Shown: positions 16,784 to 26,487 of the stretch, in pieces | Layout: the number at the start of each line of letters is the position of its first letter | How positions within the stretch are numbered: the first letter of the stretch is position 1 | From: Muribaculaceae bacterium | GTDB taxonomy: Bacteria > Bacteroidota > Bacteroidia > Bacteroidales > Muribaculaceae | Assembly (NCBI GenBank): GCA_017620635.1 | Contig: JAGAUV010000022.1 | Coordinates: 34,842 to 98,841, forward strand | Direction of reading: 5' to 3' | DNA length: 64,000 nt | Translations under genes and position numbers: made by a program | The notes under the pieces: generated by a model | What the model was told of the DNA's origin: nothing | The model's database searches: none | The model's input: only the letters and a program-made list of their open reading frames with translations

Positions 16784-18054
16784 GGTATCATCCGCTCTTC
16801 ATCCTGCTTGGTGCGGTTGTCGTCATTCCTACGGCATGTCTCGTCGCGGTCTGCCCTCTGCCGTGGAACCGTGTCGCCCTCGCCGGCATACTGCTTGAGC
16901 TTATTATCCTTGCAGTGGTATACCGCAGGCTCTTCCGTCCGATAAAAGTAATTGCCGGCGGTATGGACCTCCTGTGCGAGCAGGACTTCTCGAGCCTGCT
17001 CAAGCACGTAGGGCAGAGCGACGCCGACAAAATCGTCGATATGTTCAATGCCATGATGGAGCGGCTCAGATCGCAGAGCCTCAGGATGAGGGAACAGCAC
17101 TCTTTCCTTCAGCTGCTTATCGAAGCCTCCCCTATGGCGGTAATGATTCTCAACGACGACAATACGGTAACCGACGCCAACGAGGCATCGCGCACCATGC
17201 TCGCCTGTGATCCTGTCGGCTCGAAGCTGTCGGACATCGGTTCGCCTCTCGGCCGCGCCATCGCATCTCTCGGGGAGGACGAATTGCGTACAGTAAGAAT
17301 AGGGGGACGCGAGATCTACCGTTGCTCCAGACTGTCGTTCATGGATCGTGGATGGAAGCATCCCTTCATACTCGTGGAGAGCCTGACCGAAGAAGTCCGC
17401 AATGCCGAAAAGATAGCCCTCACACGTGTGATACGCACTATGGCTCATGAGGTCAACAACTCCATGGCCGGAATACTGACCACTATCGACACGGCCACCG
17501 GCATCCTCTCCGCTACCCCGGCCGCGACGGCCATCATCACTCCGCTGCAGGCATGTTCTGAAAGAGCCAATGCCCTTACCGGCTTTGTCAGGCGCTTTGC
17601 CGAGGTGGTAAAGATTCCGGAGCCTAACCGCATCCTTACCGACTTCCAGGAGCTTGTAGAGCCTGTGGCATACTTCCTCGAGAGCCTGTGCTCGCGTTGC
17701 GGTGCCACTCTGAGCATCGATGTGGAGCGCTCGGCACCTCTCCGTTTCGACCCGGTGCTGATGCAGCAGGTACTGATCAATATTGTCAAGAACGCGGCCG
17801 AGAGCGCCTCGCAAGGCGGCAAGGTGGCGATTGTGGCCGACGGCGCCACGCTGACGGTAGAGGACGACGGCCCGGGCATAAGCGCCGAGGATGAAGCGCA
17901 TCTGTTTACCGCTCTTTACACCACCAAACCCGACGGGCAAGGGCTTGGCCTGATGCTCGTTGGAGAGATTCTCTCGCGCCATAACGCCGACTTCTCGCTC
18001 CGTACCATTGCTCCGCGCCGCACGGTCTTTACTGTTGCCTTCCCGTCGCTCTGA
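16780..18054 (+). CDS. Sensor histidine kinase, NtrB-like
   Basis: A 424-residue kinase partner of the preceding regulator. Two N-terminal membrane helices (about 5-27 and 33-53) leave almost no periplasmic loop, so the signal is sensed in the membrane or cytoplasm. A HAMP-like linker (55-110) and a PAS domain (about 115-210) follow. The H-box is MAHEVNNSMAG with His223; the ATPase domain has the N-box LINIVKNAAESA, G1 VEDDGPGIS and G2 GQGLGLMLVGEIL. The start at 16780 overlaps the regulator stop. Confidence 0.93.
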   Translation: MRYHPLFILLGAVVVIPTACLVAVCPLPWNRVALAGILLELIILAVVYRRLFRPIKVIAGGMDLLCEQDFSSLLKHVGQSDADKIVDMFNAMMERLRSQSLRMREQHSFLQLLIEASPMAVMILNDDNTVTDANEASRTMLACDPVGSKLSDIGSPLGRAIASLGEDELRTVRIGGREIYRCSRLSFMDRGWKHPFILVESLTEEVRNAEKIALTRVIRTMAHEVNNSMAGILTTIDTATGILSATPAATAIITPLQACSERANALTGFVRRFAEVVKIPEPNRILTDFQELVEPVAYFLESLCSRCGATLSIDVERSAPLRFDPVLMQQVLINIVKNAAESASQGGKVAIVADGATLTVEDDGPGISAEDEAHLFTALYTTKPDGQGLGLMLVGEILSRHNADFSLRTIAPRRTVFTVAFPSL

Positions 18055-18085
18055 TTTTTTTTGCTCGAATTTAAGACTGTCTGGC

Positions 18086-18115
18086 TTTAAGACTGAAGTT
18101 TTTTTCGTACTTTTG
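18086..18115 (+). promoter_or_regulatory. Probable promoter of the LptD-like gene
   Basis: TACTTTTG at 18108-18115 fits the -7 consensus; upstream only an imperfect TTTA at 18086-18089 (18 bp spacing) serves as the -33 element. Confidence 0.5.
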
Positions 18116-18141
18116 CATGTCAGAAACACTAAAAGGAACTA

Positions 18142-20946
18142 TTGAGATCTCTCATCCTATATATATTCGTCATCTTTGCAGTGGCCTGCTGCCTCTCAGT
18201 GATCGCCCGACCCGGCGCGTTTGCTGCCGCGTCGCTCGACTCGGTTGTAAGCGTTTCTGATTCTCAGGTCGACGCCAACAAGCTGAGAACCAGGCTAAGA
18301 CCTGTCGACAGCCTCAGACAAGCCAAGGAAGAGCTCCCGGCTGTTTTGGGCGCCGATACCGTCGCCGGCGACTCTTTGCTCGTTGTCCCTGCCGCTCCGG
18401 CTCCATCCGGCCGTGTGAGATACGTCAAGACCGACCTCGACGCCGCTGTGGATTTCGCTTCTACCGACTCTATGGTAATCATAGGCCGCGACTCCGCGTT
18501 TATGTACGGCAAGAGCATCGTTAATTATGGCAACATCAGTCTCGAGGCCGCGATAATTCGTATGAATCTCAGGGACAACACCGTATTCGCTGTCGGTCGT
18601 ACCGACTCGGCCGGAACGACTGAAGGTAAGCCGGTATTTCTCGAGAACGGAACGCAGTACGAAGCCGCTTCTATGAGATATAACTTCAAGACCGAGAAGG
18701 GATATATACAGAATGTAGTGACACAGCAGGGCGAAGGTTATCTTACCGGCGGCACTACTAAGAAGGATATCGAAAACGAATTCTACATCAAAGACGGACG
18801 CTACACAACCTGCGACCACCACGACAATCCTCACTTCTATTTCAATATTACCAAAGGCAAGGTCCGCCCGGGCAAGAATATCGTCGTCGGACCCACCTAC
18901 ATGGTCCTCGCAGGCCTGCCGCTGCCTCTCGCCGTTCCGTTCGGCTACTTCCCCTTTACCGACAAATACGCTTCAGGCATCATCGTGCCTACCTTCGGCG
19001 ACGACTACAACCGGGGCTTCTATCTCCGCGACGGCGGCTATTACCTCGCTATCAGCGATAATATCGACCTCGCCCTTACCGGCGAAGTCTACACCAAAGG
19101 CTCGTGGGGCATAAGGGCTACTTCCACCTACGCCAAGCGATACAAATACAACGGTAACTTCAACCTCAGTTACCTCAAGACGATTACCGGAGAGAAAGGC
19201 TCGCCCGACTATTCCACACAGACCAACTTCCAGATCCTGTGGAATCACAGCCAGGACTCGAAAGCCAACCCCAACATGTCGCTCTCGGCGAGCGTAAACT
19301 TCACTACTTCAGGATATTCGCGAAACGACCTCAACTCATATTACTCGCCTACATTTACAGAGAACACAAAGAGTTCTACAATCAACATGACATACCGTGT
19401 GCCCAACTCAAAGCTGAGTTTCTCCACCAACTTCAACGTGGCGCAGCGCACACAGGACTCCACTCTCTCTGTTTCCTTCCCGAATGTCACAGTCAATCTG
19501 CAGCAGGTCTACCCCTTCAAGCGCAAGAAGGCGATCGGCAGCGAGAAGTGGTATGAGAAGATCAAGCTTTCTTATACCGGCATGCTGCAGAACTCCCTCA
19601 CGGCCAAGCAGGACGTCTTCTTCAAGAAAAGTCTGATAAAGGACTGGCGCAACGGCATGCAGCACCGCATTCCTGTGTCTGCTACCTTCAATGTCCTCAA
19701 CTACATCAACATAACTCCCTCGCTCAACTTTACCGACCGAATGTACACAAACAAGGTCGACCGCCGTTGGAACGAGGAGGACCGTGTCGAAGAGCTCGAT
19801 ACCGTCCACGGCTTCTACAACGTCTACGATTTTCAGGCTTCTGTGTCGCTCGACACCAAGGTCTACGCCTTCTTCCAGCCTTTGGGCAAGCTCGGCAAGA
19901 AATTAAAGATGATACGCTGGGTACTCACGCCGTCGCTTTCGTTTAGCGGTGCGCCCGACTTCTCGAGCCCCTTCTTCGGCTATTACGGCAACTATTCCTA
20001 CGTCGACAGCCGTGGCAACCAGCAGGTCAAGAAGTTCTCGAAGTTCCCCAACGCACTCTTCGGCGTCCCGGGCCAGGGCAAGACCGGTTCCATATCCTTC
20101 TCTCTTTCAAACAACCTCGAGATGAAGGTCAAGACCGACGACGATTCGATCGGCGAGAAAAAGATATCTCTCATCGAGAACCTCAACATACAACAGAGCT
20201 ACAATTTGGCCGCCGACTCGCTGCGATGGAGCGACATCTCCACGTCGATTCTTCTCCGACTGGCCAAGAACTTCAACCTCAACCTCTCGGCCACATGGGA
20301 CCCCTATACCTATCAGCTCAACTCAAGCGGTACTCCCGTGAAGGTCGACCGTACACGTCTTCAGGCCGGTAAAGGTTTCGCTAAGCTCATGCGTACGGGT
20401 ACTTCGTTCTCTTACACCTTCAACAACGACACCTTCAAGCGCAAGGAGAAGAATAAGGACAACGACAAAAAGAAAGATGCTGAATCGGGCGCCGAGCAGA
20501 ACCGCGACCGTGAGGATCAGCAGAACGACTACGACACCGGCGGCAGCGAAAACCTTGAAATGGGCTCCGACGGCTATGCCAAGTGGTCTGTCCCGTGGAG
20601 CCTGTCGGTCAACTATTCCATCAGCTACGCCTATGGCGCATTCAATAAAGAGAAAATGGAGTTTGACGGAAGGTTTACCCAGAATCTGTCGTTCAGCGGA
20701 AACCTGCGCCCCACGCCTAACTGGAACTTCTCTTTCTCGGCATCTTACGACTTCAACCTCCACAAGATCGCATACATGAACTGCAACATCTCGCGCGATC
20801 TGCACTGCTTTACCATGATGGCAAGCTTTGTCCCTGTCGGACCTTACAAAAGCTACAACTTCCATATATCGGTAAAATCCTCGCTCCTGAGCGACCTCAA
20901 ATACGACAAACGCTCGTCGTACTCCAACGGTATAAAGTGGTATTGA
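18142..20946 (+). CDS. LptD-like LPS-assembly outer-membrane protein
   Basis: A 934-residue outer-membrane protein of the Bacteroidota LptD family, which inserts lipopolysaccharide into the outer leaflet. A signal peptide (about 1-29) is followed by an OstA/LptA-like jelly-roll (about 90-240: IGRDSAFMYGKSIVNYGNISLEAAIIRMNLRDNTVFA and so on), then a large C-terminal barrel rich in alternating aromatic strands. A charged low-complexity insert (KRKEKNKDNDKKKDAESGAEQ region, about 770-810) lies in the barrel and is probably an extracellular or periplasmic loop. The start codon is TTG at 18142, with AAAAGGAAC just before it; no ATG is in frame nearby. Confidence 0.85.
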   Translation: MRSLILYIFVIFAVACCLSVIARPGAFAAASLDSVVSVSDSQVDANKLRTRLRPVDSLRQAKEELPAVLGADTVAGDSLLVVPAAPAPSGRVRYVKTDLDAAVDFASTDSMVIIGRDSAFMYGKSIVNYGNISLEAAIIRMNLRDNTVFAVGRTDSAGTTEGKPVFLENGTQYEAASMRYNFKTEKGYIQNVVTQQGEGYLTGGTTKKDIENEFYIKDGRYTTCDHHDNPHFYFNITKGKVRPGKNIVVGPTYMVLAGLPLPLAVPFGYFPFTDKYASGIIVPTFGDDYNRGFYLRDGGYYLAISDNIDLALTGEVYTKGSWGIRATSTYAKRYKYNGNFNLSYLKTITGEKGSPDYSTQTNFQILWNHSQDSKANPNMSLSASVNFTTSGYSRNDLNSYYSPTFTENTKSSTINMTYRVPNSKLSFSTNFNVAQRTQDSTLSVSFPNVTVNLQQVYPFKRKKAIGSEKWYEKIKLSYTGMLQNSLTAKQDVFFKKSLIKDWRNGMQHRIPVSATFNVLNYINITPSLNFTDRMYTNKVDRRWNEEDRVEELDTVHGFYNVYDFQASVSLDTKVYAFFQPLGKLGKKLKMIRWVLTPSLSFSGAPDFSSPFFGYYGNYSYVDSRGNQQVKKFSKFPNALFGVPGQGKTGSISFSLSNNLEMKVKTDDDSIGEKKISLIENLNIQQSYNLAADSLRWSDISTSILLRLAKNFNLNLSATWDPYTYQLNSSGTPVKVDRTRLQAGKGFAKLMRTGTSFSYTFNNDTFKRKEKNKDNDKKKDAESGAEQNRDREDQQNDYDTGGSENLEMGSDGYAKWSVPWSLSVNYSISYAYGAFNKEKMEFDGRFTQNLSFSGNLRPTPNWNFSFSASYDFNLHKIAYMNCNISRDLHCFTMMASFVPVGPYKSYNFHISVKSSLLSDLKYDKRSSYSNGIKWY

Positions 20947-20990
20947 TACCCACGCCGTCAATCCTTGTCCGAACTAAAAACCTAATACCA

Positions 20991-22421
20991 ATGAAAAAAG
21001 AAAAGACCTACCATCTCGCAATAGACCTCGGCGCAACGAGCGGTCGTACGATCCTCGCTGCCTTCGACGGCACTAAGGTGGAGATGGAAGAGCTCACACG
21101 TTTCTCTCATCCCATGCTGCCGGTCGGCGGACTGCTGTTCTGGAACTTTTCAGAGCTGTATCATCAGGTCCTTCTCGGCCTCAGGGCAGCCGCCGAAAAG
21201 GTGGCTGAGTATGGTGCCGGGCTTGCCTCGGTCGGCATAGATTCATGGGGTTGCGACGTGGCCTATTTCCGCTCCGACGGCACTCTGTCGGGCCTCCCCT
21301 TGTGCTACCGCAACAGCTCTACCGATGGCGCCGTTGCCCGTTTTGCCGAGAAGATGCCTCTCGATGAGGTATATTCGCGCACAGGCATACAGTTTATGGA
21401 CTTCAACACCCTCTTCCAGCTCGACACTGTGCGCCGCAACAACCCTGCCATACTCGACAGCGCCGATAAGATACTTTTCATCCCCGACGCCCTCGCCTAC
21501 ATGCTCACAGGCAATGCCGTGACAGAGTTTACCGTCGCCTCTACATCGCAGATGCTCAACCAGGCTACCGGCGATTTCGATGAGGAACTCCTTGCTCTTA
21601 TCGGTCTCGACCGCGACAAGTTCGGCCCTATGGTGCAGCCCGGCACGGTCATCGGCACACTCTCTGCTCAGGCCCGTGAGTTTACCGGCCTCGGAGCCAT
21701 ACCTGTGGTTGCTGTCGCCGGACACGACACGGCATCGGCCGTTGTCGGAATACCGGTTGAAGGCGACGACTACGCTTATCTCAGCTGCGGCACATGGTCG
21801 CTCCTGGGCATCGAGTCGCCCACACCCATCGTCAACGCAAAAAGCCGCGAGTACAATTTCACGAACGAAGGCGGCATCGACGGCACCACACGCTTCCTCA
21901 AGAACATATGCGGACTATGGCTCCTCGAGGGTTGCCGCAGGGAATGGGGCTCGAAAGCGCCGGGCATCGCCGACCTCGCGGCGGCTTCTCTCGAGTCGAC
22001 ATGCGACAGCATAATCGACCCCGACGATGCTTCCTTCGCTCATCCCGACTCAATGACTGCCGCTATCTGCGCCTTCTGCGAGCGCACATCTCAGCCTGTG
22101 CCCGTGTCCTACGGCGATTTTGTGCGCGTCATATATCGCAGCCTCGCACGGCGCTACAAGGCCGTTGTCGACATGCTTGCCGAAATGTCCGGCAAGGACA
22201 TCTCACGTCTCCATGTGATAGGCGGTGGCTCGCAGAGCGCGCCTCTGATGCAGTTTGCCGCCGACGAACTTGGCATTCCCGTTATTGCCGGACCGGCAGA
22301 GTCTACTGTAATGGGGAATGTCCTCCTCCAGCTCCGTGCATGCGGAGAGGCCGATTCTCTGGCCGACATGCGCAAAATATCTATAGCTTCAAACGAAACA
22401 AAAACTTATAAATCTGAATAA
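20991..22421 (+). CDS. rhaB: L-rhamnulokinase
   Basis: A 476-residue FGGY-family kinase that phosphorylates L-rhamnulose, second step of rhamnose catabolism. N-terminal phosphate loop HLAIDLGATSGRTILA (about 8-23), VGIDSWGCDVAYF, and the C-terminal adenosine site LHVIGGGSQSAPLMQFAADELGIPV mark RhaB. Start at 20991 (MKKEKTYHLAID) is chosen by family alignment. It is the first of four contiguous rha genes, 44 bp after the LptD-like gene; neither a terminator nor a standard promoter is visible in that gap. Confidence 0.95.
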   Translation: MKKEKTYHLAIDLGATSGRTILAAFDGTKVEMEELTRFSHPMLPVGGLLFWNFSELYHQVLLGLRAAAEKVAEYGAGLASVGIDSWGCDVAYFRSDGTLSGLPLCYRNSSTDGAVARFAEKMPLDEVYSRTGIQFMDFNTLFQLDTVRRNNPAILDSADKILFIPDALAYMLTGNAVTEFTVASTSQMLNQATGDFDEELLALIGLDRDKFGPMVQPGTVIGTLSAQAREFTGLGAIPVVAVAGHDTASAVVGIPVEGDDYAYLSCGTWSLLGIESPTPIVNAKSREYNFTNEGGIDGTTRFLKNICGLWLLEGCRREWGSKAPGIADLAAASLESTCDSIIDPDDASFAHPDSMTAAICAFCERTSQPVPVSYGDFVRVIYRSLARRYKAVVDMLAEMSGKDISRLHVIGGGSQSAPLMQFAADELGIPVIAGPAESTVMGNVLLQLRACGEADSLADMRKISIASNETKTYKSE

Positions 22422-22422
22422 C

Positions 22423-23673
22423 ATGAAAGAATCCCAGATCAAGCAGGCTTACGAAATCGCGCGCGAGCGGTCTGCCGAGCTCGGTGTCGACACCGAAAAA
22501 GCATTAGAAACTCTTCAGAACGTACACATCTCCCTCCACTGCTGGCAGGCCGACGATGTACAGGGATTCGAATCCACTGGCAGCCTCTCAGGCGGCATAC
22601 AGGCTACAGGCAACTATCCCGGCAAGGCCCGTAATATCGAGGAGCTCCGCGCCGATATCCTGAAGGCTATGTCGCTCATCGGTGGTTCGCACCGTCTCAA
22701 CCTCCACGAGATCTACGGCGAGTTCGGCGGCAAGAAGGTTGACCGCGACGAAGTGACTGTCGAGTACTTCCAGGGTTGGATCGATTGGGCGAAGGCAAAC
22801 GGCATCAAGCTCGACTTCAACTCCACTTCGTTCTCGCATCCCAAATCGGGCTCGCTCACTCTGAGCAATCCCGACGACGGCATCCGCAACTTCTGGATCG
22901 AGCACACAAAGCGTTGCCGTGCTATCGCCGACGAGATGGGCCGTCAGCTCGACGACCAGTGTATCCTCAACATCTGGATACACGACGGTCAGAAAGAGAT
23001 GTCGGTTAACCGCATGCTCTACCGTCAGACCCTCAAGAACAGTCTCGACGAGATTTTCGCTACCAAATACGACCACATGAAGGACTGCCTCGAGTCGAAG
23101 GTATTCGGCATCGGTCTCGAAGCCATGACTGTTGGCAGCAGCGACTTCTACACTGCATATTGCTCGAAGAACAACAAGATCGTGACTCTCGACACCGGCC
23201 ACTTCCATCCCACCGAGGTCGTTGGCGACAAGCTCTCGTCGCTTCTCCTCTTCTGCCCCGAGATCATGCTCCACGTTTCGCGCCCCATGCGTTGGGACAG
23301 CGACCACGTTACTCTCATGGACGAGTCTACTCTCGAGCTCTGCATGGAGATCACTCGCTGCAATGCCCTCGACCGTGTTCACATCGGCCTCGACTACTTC
23401 GACGGTTCCATCAACCGCATCGGTGCATATGTGCTCGGCACACGCGCCACTCAGAAGTCTGTCCTTCGCGGCCTTCTCGAGCCCGTAGCTACTCTTTCCG
23501 ACATGGAGCTCTCCAACCGTGGCTTCCAGAAGCTCACTCTCATGGAAGAAGCCAAGTCTATGCCCTTCGGCGACGTTTGGAATATGTTCTGCCTCCGCAA
23601 CAACATCCCGGCCGGACACGATTTCATCGCCGAGATAGAGAAGTACGAAACTGAAGTAACTTCGAAACGATGA
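22423..23673 (+). CDS. rhaA: L-rhamnose isomerase
   Basis: A 416-residue metal-dependent aldose-ketose isomerase converting L-rhamnose to L-rhamnulose. Family stretches are visible throughout: NVHISLHCWQADDVQGFE, GGIQATGNYPGKARN, CILNIWIHDGQKEMSVNR (metal ligands), TLDTGHFHPTEVVGDKLSSLLLF and HVSRPMRWDSDHVTLMDE. Length matches the enterobacterial enzyme (419). It overlaps rhaT by 4 bp. Confidence 0.98.
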   Translation: MKESQIKQAYEIARERSAELGVDTEKALETLQNVHISLHCWQADDVQGFESTGSLSGGIQATGNYPGKARNIEELRADILKAMSLIGGSHRLNLHEIYGEFGGKKVDRDEVTVEYFQGWIDWAKANGIKLDFNSTSFSHPKSGSLTLSNPDDGIRNFWIEHTKRCRAIADEMGRQLDDQCILNIWIHDGQKEMSVNRMLYRQTLKNSLDEIFATKYDHMKDCLESKVFGIGLEAMTVGSSDFYTAYCSKNNKIVTLDTGHFHPTEVVGDKLSSLLLFCPEIMLHVSRPMRWDSDHVTLMDESTLELCMEITRCNALDRVHIGLDYFDGSINRIGAYVLGTRATQKSVLRGLLEPVATLSDMELSNRGFQKLTLMEEAKSMPFGDVWNMFCLRNNIPAGHDFIAEIEKYETEVTSKR

Positions 23674-24701
23674 TCCTTATCGGTCTTCTCATTATTGCCA
23701 TAGGAGCTTTCTGTCAGAGTAGCTCCTATGTGCCTATAAACAAAATTAAATCATGGTCATGGGAGAGCTACTGGATCGTCCAGGGCCTCTTCGCATGGCT
23801 TGTGCTGCCTTTGCTCGGTGCTCTTCTCGCTGTGCCCGAAGGCCATTCTCTGGGCGAGCTGTTTGCTTCGGCTTCGTCGTTCAATATCTGGATGACCATA
23901 CTCTTCGGTGTCCTCTGGGGCGTCGGTGGTCTCACATTCGGCCTCTCGATGCGTTATCTTGGCGTTGCCCTCGGTCAGTCTATCGCTCTCGGCACTTGCG
24001 CGGCCCTCGGCACTGTCATGGGCCCCGTTCTCCTCAATATTTTCTTCCCCGAGAATGATCCGCTGTCGCAGCTTACTGCGGCTGTGATAATAGGTGTGCT
24101 CGTCACTCTCGTCGGCATCGCCATTATAGGCGTCGCCGGTTCTATGAAGGCGGCATCTCTGAGCGAGGAAGAGAAGAAGGCGGCTGTCAAGGACTTCAAC
24201 TTCCCCAAAGGCATTGTCATAGCGTTGCTCGCAGGCTTTATGAGCGGTTGCTTCAACGTCGGCCTCGAGTTTGGCAGCGGCATCAACTTCGGCGATCTTA
24301 CCCCCGATATCTATAAGACCCTCCCGGCGACTCTGCTTGTTACCCTCGGCGGTTTTGTGACAAATGCCGTATACTGCTTCTATCAGAATCAGAAGAATCA
24401 CACATGGGGTGACTATGCAAAAGGAGGCGTCCTCCTCAACAATGTCCTCTTCTGCTTCCTGGCAGGTGCTCTGTGGTACAGCCAGTTCTTCGGTCTCGCT
24501 CTCGGCAAGGGATTCCTGTCTTCTTCGCCGACGCTGATGACTCTGTCGTTCTGTATCCTCATGGCGCTCAACGTGATATTCTCGAACGTATGGGGTATCA
24601 TTCTCAAAGAATGGAAGGGCTGCTCTTCCAAGACCATTATGGTACTCGTTACCGGTATTGTCGTGTTGATACTGTCTTGTTTCATACCTCAACTGATTTA
24701 A
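23670..24701 (+). CDS. rhaT: L-rhamnose/H+ symporter
   Basis: A 343-residue inner-membrane protein with about ten hydrophobic helices, of the drug/metabolite transporter-like RhaT family (E. coli RhaT has 344). The opening LLIIAIGAFCQSSSYVPINKIKSWSWESYW and the central FMSGCFNVGLEFGSGIN are typical. It imports L-rhamnose with protons. Start codon overlaps the rhaA stop (ATGA). Confidence 0.96.
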   Translation: MILIGLLIIAIGAFCQSSSYVPINKIKSWSWESYWIVQGLFAWLVLPLLGALLAVPEGHSLGELFASASSFNIWMTILFGVLWGVGGLTFGLSMRYLGVALGQSIALGTCAALGTVMGPVLLNIFFPENDPLSQLTAAVIIGVLVTLVGIAIIGVAGSMKAASLSEEEKKAAVKDFNFPKGIVIALLAGFMSGCFNVGLEFGSGINFGDLTPDIYKTLPATLLVTLGGFVTNAVYCFYQNQKNHTWGDYAKGGVLLNNVLFCFLAGALWYSQFFGLALGKGFLSSSPTLMTLSFCILMALNVIFSNVWGIILKEWKGCSSKTIMVLVTGIVVLILSCFIPQLI

Positions 24702-24705
24702 AATC

Positions 24706-25515
24706 ATGTCTATATTAGATAATAACGAAAAGCTCGCCTATACTGTCGCTCAGGTTGCCGAAGTGGCCTCTTACCTGTGGCAGAAAGGCTGGGCGGAGCG
24801 TAACGGCGGCAACATTACTGTCAATGTTACCGACTGCGCCGACGATGCTATGAAAGCCGCTCCGGCTATTGCCGGACCCTTTCCTATCGGCGAGACGCTG
24901 CCTAATCTGAAAGGATGCTATTTCTTCTGCAAAGGTACTCAGAAGCGCATGCGCGATCTGGCCCGATGGCCCATGGACAACGGTTCGGTAATTCGTATTT
25001 GCGACGACTGCGCATCCTATGTCATCATTGCCGACAATCCCGTGAAGCCTACCTCGGAGCTGCCTTCACACCTCGCCGTCCACAACTACCTCATCGGTAA
25101 AGGCTCGCCCTACAAGGCTTCGCTCCACACTCATCCCATCGAGCTTGTTGCCATGAGCCACAACCCCGAATATCTTCAGAAGGACGTGCTCACGAAGCTG
25201 CTGTGGTCAATGATTCCCGAGACAAAGGCTTTCGCGCCTCGTGGACTCGGTATCGTCCCCTACATGATGCCCTCGTCGGTAGAGCTGGCTAAGGCTACTA
25301 TCGACACTATCGCCGACGACTACGATGTGGTTATGTGGGAGAAGCACGGTGTTTTCGCTGTCGAGACCGATATCATGAATGCCTTCGACCAGGTCGATGT
25401 GCTCAACAAATCCGCAAACATCTATATGTGCGCACGCTCGATGGGCTTTGTCCCCGACGGAATGTCCGACACCCAGATGCAGGAAATCTCCACAGCTTTC
25501 AACCTGCCCAAATAA
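24706..25515 (+). CDS. rhaD: Rhamnulose-1-phosphate aldolase
   Basis: A 269-residue zinc class II aldolase that splits L-rhamnulose 1-phosphate into dihydroxyacetone phosphate and L-lactaldehyde. WQKGWAERNGGNITVNV (near 25), SELPSHLAVHNYL, SLHTHPIELVAMSH (zinc His pair), and WEKHGVFAVETDIMNAFDQVD (catalytic and zinc residues) are all present. It is last in rhaBATD; a strong terminator follows. A lactaldehyde reductase and an AraC-type RhaR, present in the Bacteroides locus, are absent here. Confidence 0.96.
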   Translation: MSILDNNEKLAYTVAQVAEVASYLWQKGWAERNGGNITVNVTDCADDAMKAAPAIAGPFPIGETLPNLKGCYFFCKGTQKRMRDLARWPMDNGSVIRICDDCASYVIIADNPVKPTSELPSHLAVHNYLIGKGSPYKASLHTHPIELVAMSHNPEYLQKDVLTKLLWSMIPETKAFAPRGLGIVPYMMPSSVELAKATIDTIADDYDVVMWEKHGVFAVETDIMNAFDQVDVLNKSANIYMCARSMGFVPDGMSDTQMQEISTAFNLPK

Positions 25516-25533
25516 CCCCCTGCAGATAACACT

Positions 25534-25571
25534 AAAAAGGACCGTCCCCCACCCCTGGCCGGTCCTTTTTT
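25534..25571. terminator. Bidirectional terminator between rhaD and the AbiE pair
   Basis: AAAAAGGACCG (25534-25544) pairs perfectly with CGGTCCTTTTT (25560-25570). It gives a T-run on both strands, ending the rha operon and the convergent abiE operon. Confidence 0.9.
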
Positions 25572-25575
25572 ACTG

Positions 25576-26487
25576 TTATTGTAGCTTTAGGTATGCGATG
25601 AGCTTGTTAAGACTCTCTTTATGTTTCGACGGGTTATTGGATTTAAGCTTTGTAATATTCTGTAGTTTCCATTTTACTGAAGGATATTCACTCAAATCCC
25701 CGGCACAACATTTACTCCAATCAGGATTGCCTTCCTCAAATGAGATTATAAATTCCTTGTCCTCAGTTGTCAGACCATGATTGACAACTTCAATCAGTTT
25801 TATCCGCGTATTTTGATAATCGTCATAGCTGAACGGCTCATCCGACATGCCTTTGAATTGGTTATTGAGAGCATCTTGCTGATCAATAGGATTGGGCTGT
25901 AAGGACTCGATTACTGGTTTGTCACTTCCGAGAAGACATAGCATAAAGCCATCTTTTACTGCTTCGAAATCATCGGGGCTTATGCCTCGGCAGTCGAAAA
26001 GATCGCGCGGATGCTGGCGGCTGAGAGCTGCTGCTATTTTGCCTCCGAACAACTGACTCCACGACACAATATTGGCAAAGCAACTAATGCCAAACTCATC
26101 TTTGGCTTTATCGCAAAGCTCTATCTTTTCTGTATTGCCTAAAATTCCTCGTTTAGTCCCATTGACTTCAATCTTGATTGTGGTCCCGTCCTTGCTGCAT
26201 TGTAATTTCCATACATCCGGTTTATGGATGACACGAATACCCGGTACAGCTCTCTCAATTGCCGTCTTCAAATTCGAAAGATGTAAATTTATGCTCTTCA
26301 GACTCGTATTGCGATCCTCAAGAGGTACGTATGTCACATCGATGTCAACAGAGTATCTCGGAAGATTTCGGTGGAATAGGTTTATCGCGGTTCCTCCGTG
26401 CACGGCAAAATCTTTTATTTTGAATACAAGCGGCATAACCCTTATCAAGAGTGCCACCTGGCGGCGATATATGTCATTCATAATCAT
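25576..26487 (-). CDS. abiEii: AbiEii-type nucleotidyltransferase toxin
   Basis: A 303-residue protein of the AbiEii/AbiGii toxin family, the toxic half of a type IV toxin-antitoxin system that also gives abortive infection against phage. The nucleotidyltransferase core is at residues 29-52: HGGTAINLFHRNLPRYSVDIDV, with the GG pair at 31-32 and the acidic pair Asp48/Asp50. A helical C-terminal part follows. It overlaps the antitoxin gene by 14 bp. Base composition is clearly more A/T-rich than the rha and tonB genes on either side, suggesting acquisition by transfer. Related toxins modify tRNA acceptor ends with nucleotides; whether this one does is unknown. Confidence 0.88.
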   Translation of the reverse strand: MIMNDIYRRQVALLIRVMPLVFKIKDFAVHGGTAINLFHRNLPRYSVDIDVTYVPLEDRNTSLKSINLHLSNLKTAIERAVPGIRVIHKPDVWKLQCSKDGTTIKIEVNGTKRGILGNTEKIELCDKAKDEFGISCFANIVSWSQLFGGKIAAALSRQHPRDLFDCRGISPDDFEAVKDGFMLCLLGSDKPVIESLQPNPIDQQDALNNQFKGMSDEPFSYDDYQNTRIKLIEVVNHGLTTEDKEFIISFEEGNPDWSKCCAGDLSEYPSVKWKLQNITKLKSNNPSKHKESLNKLIAYLKLQ

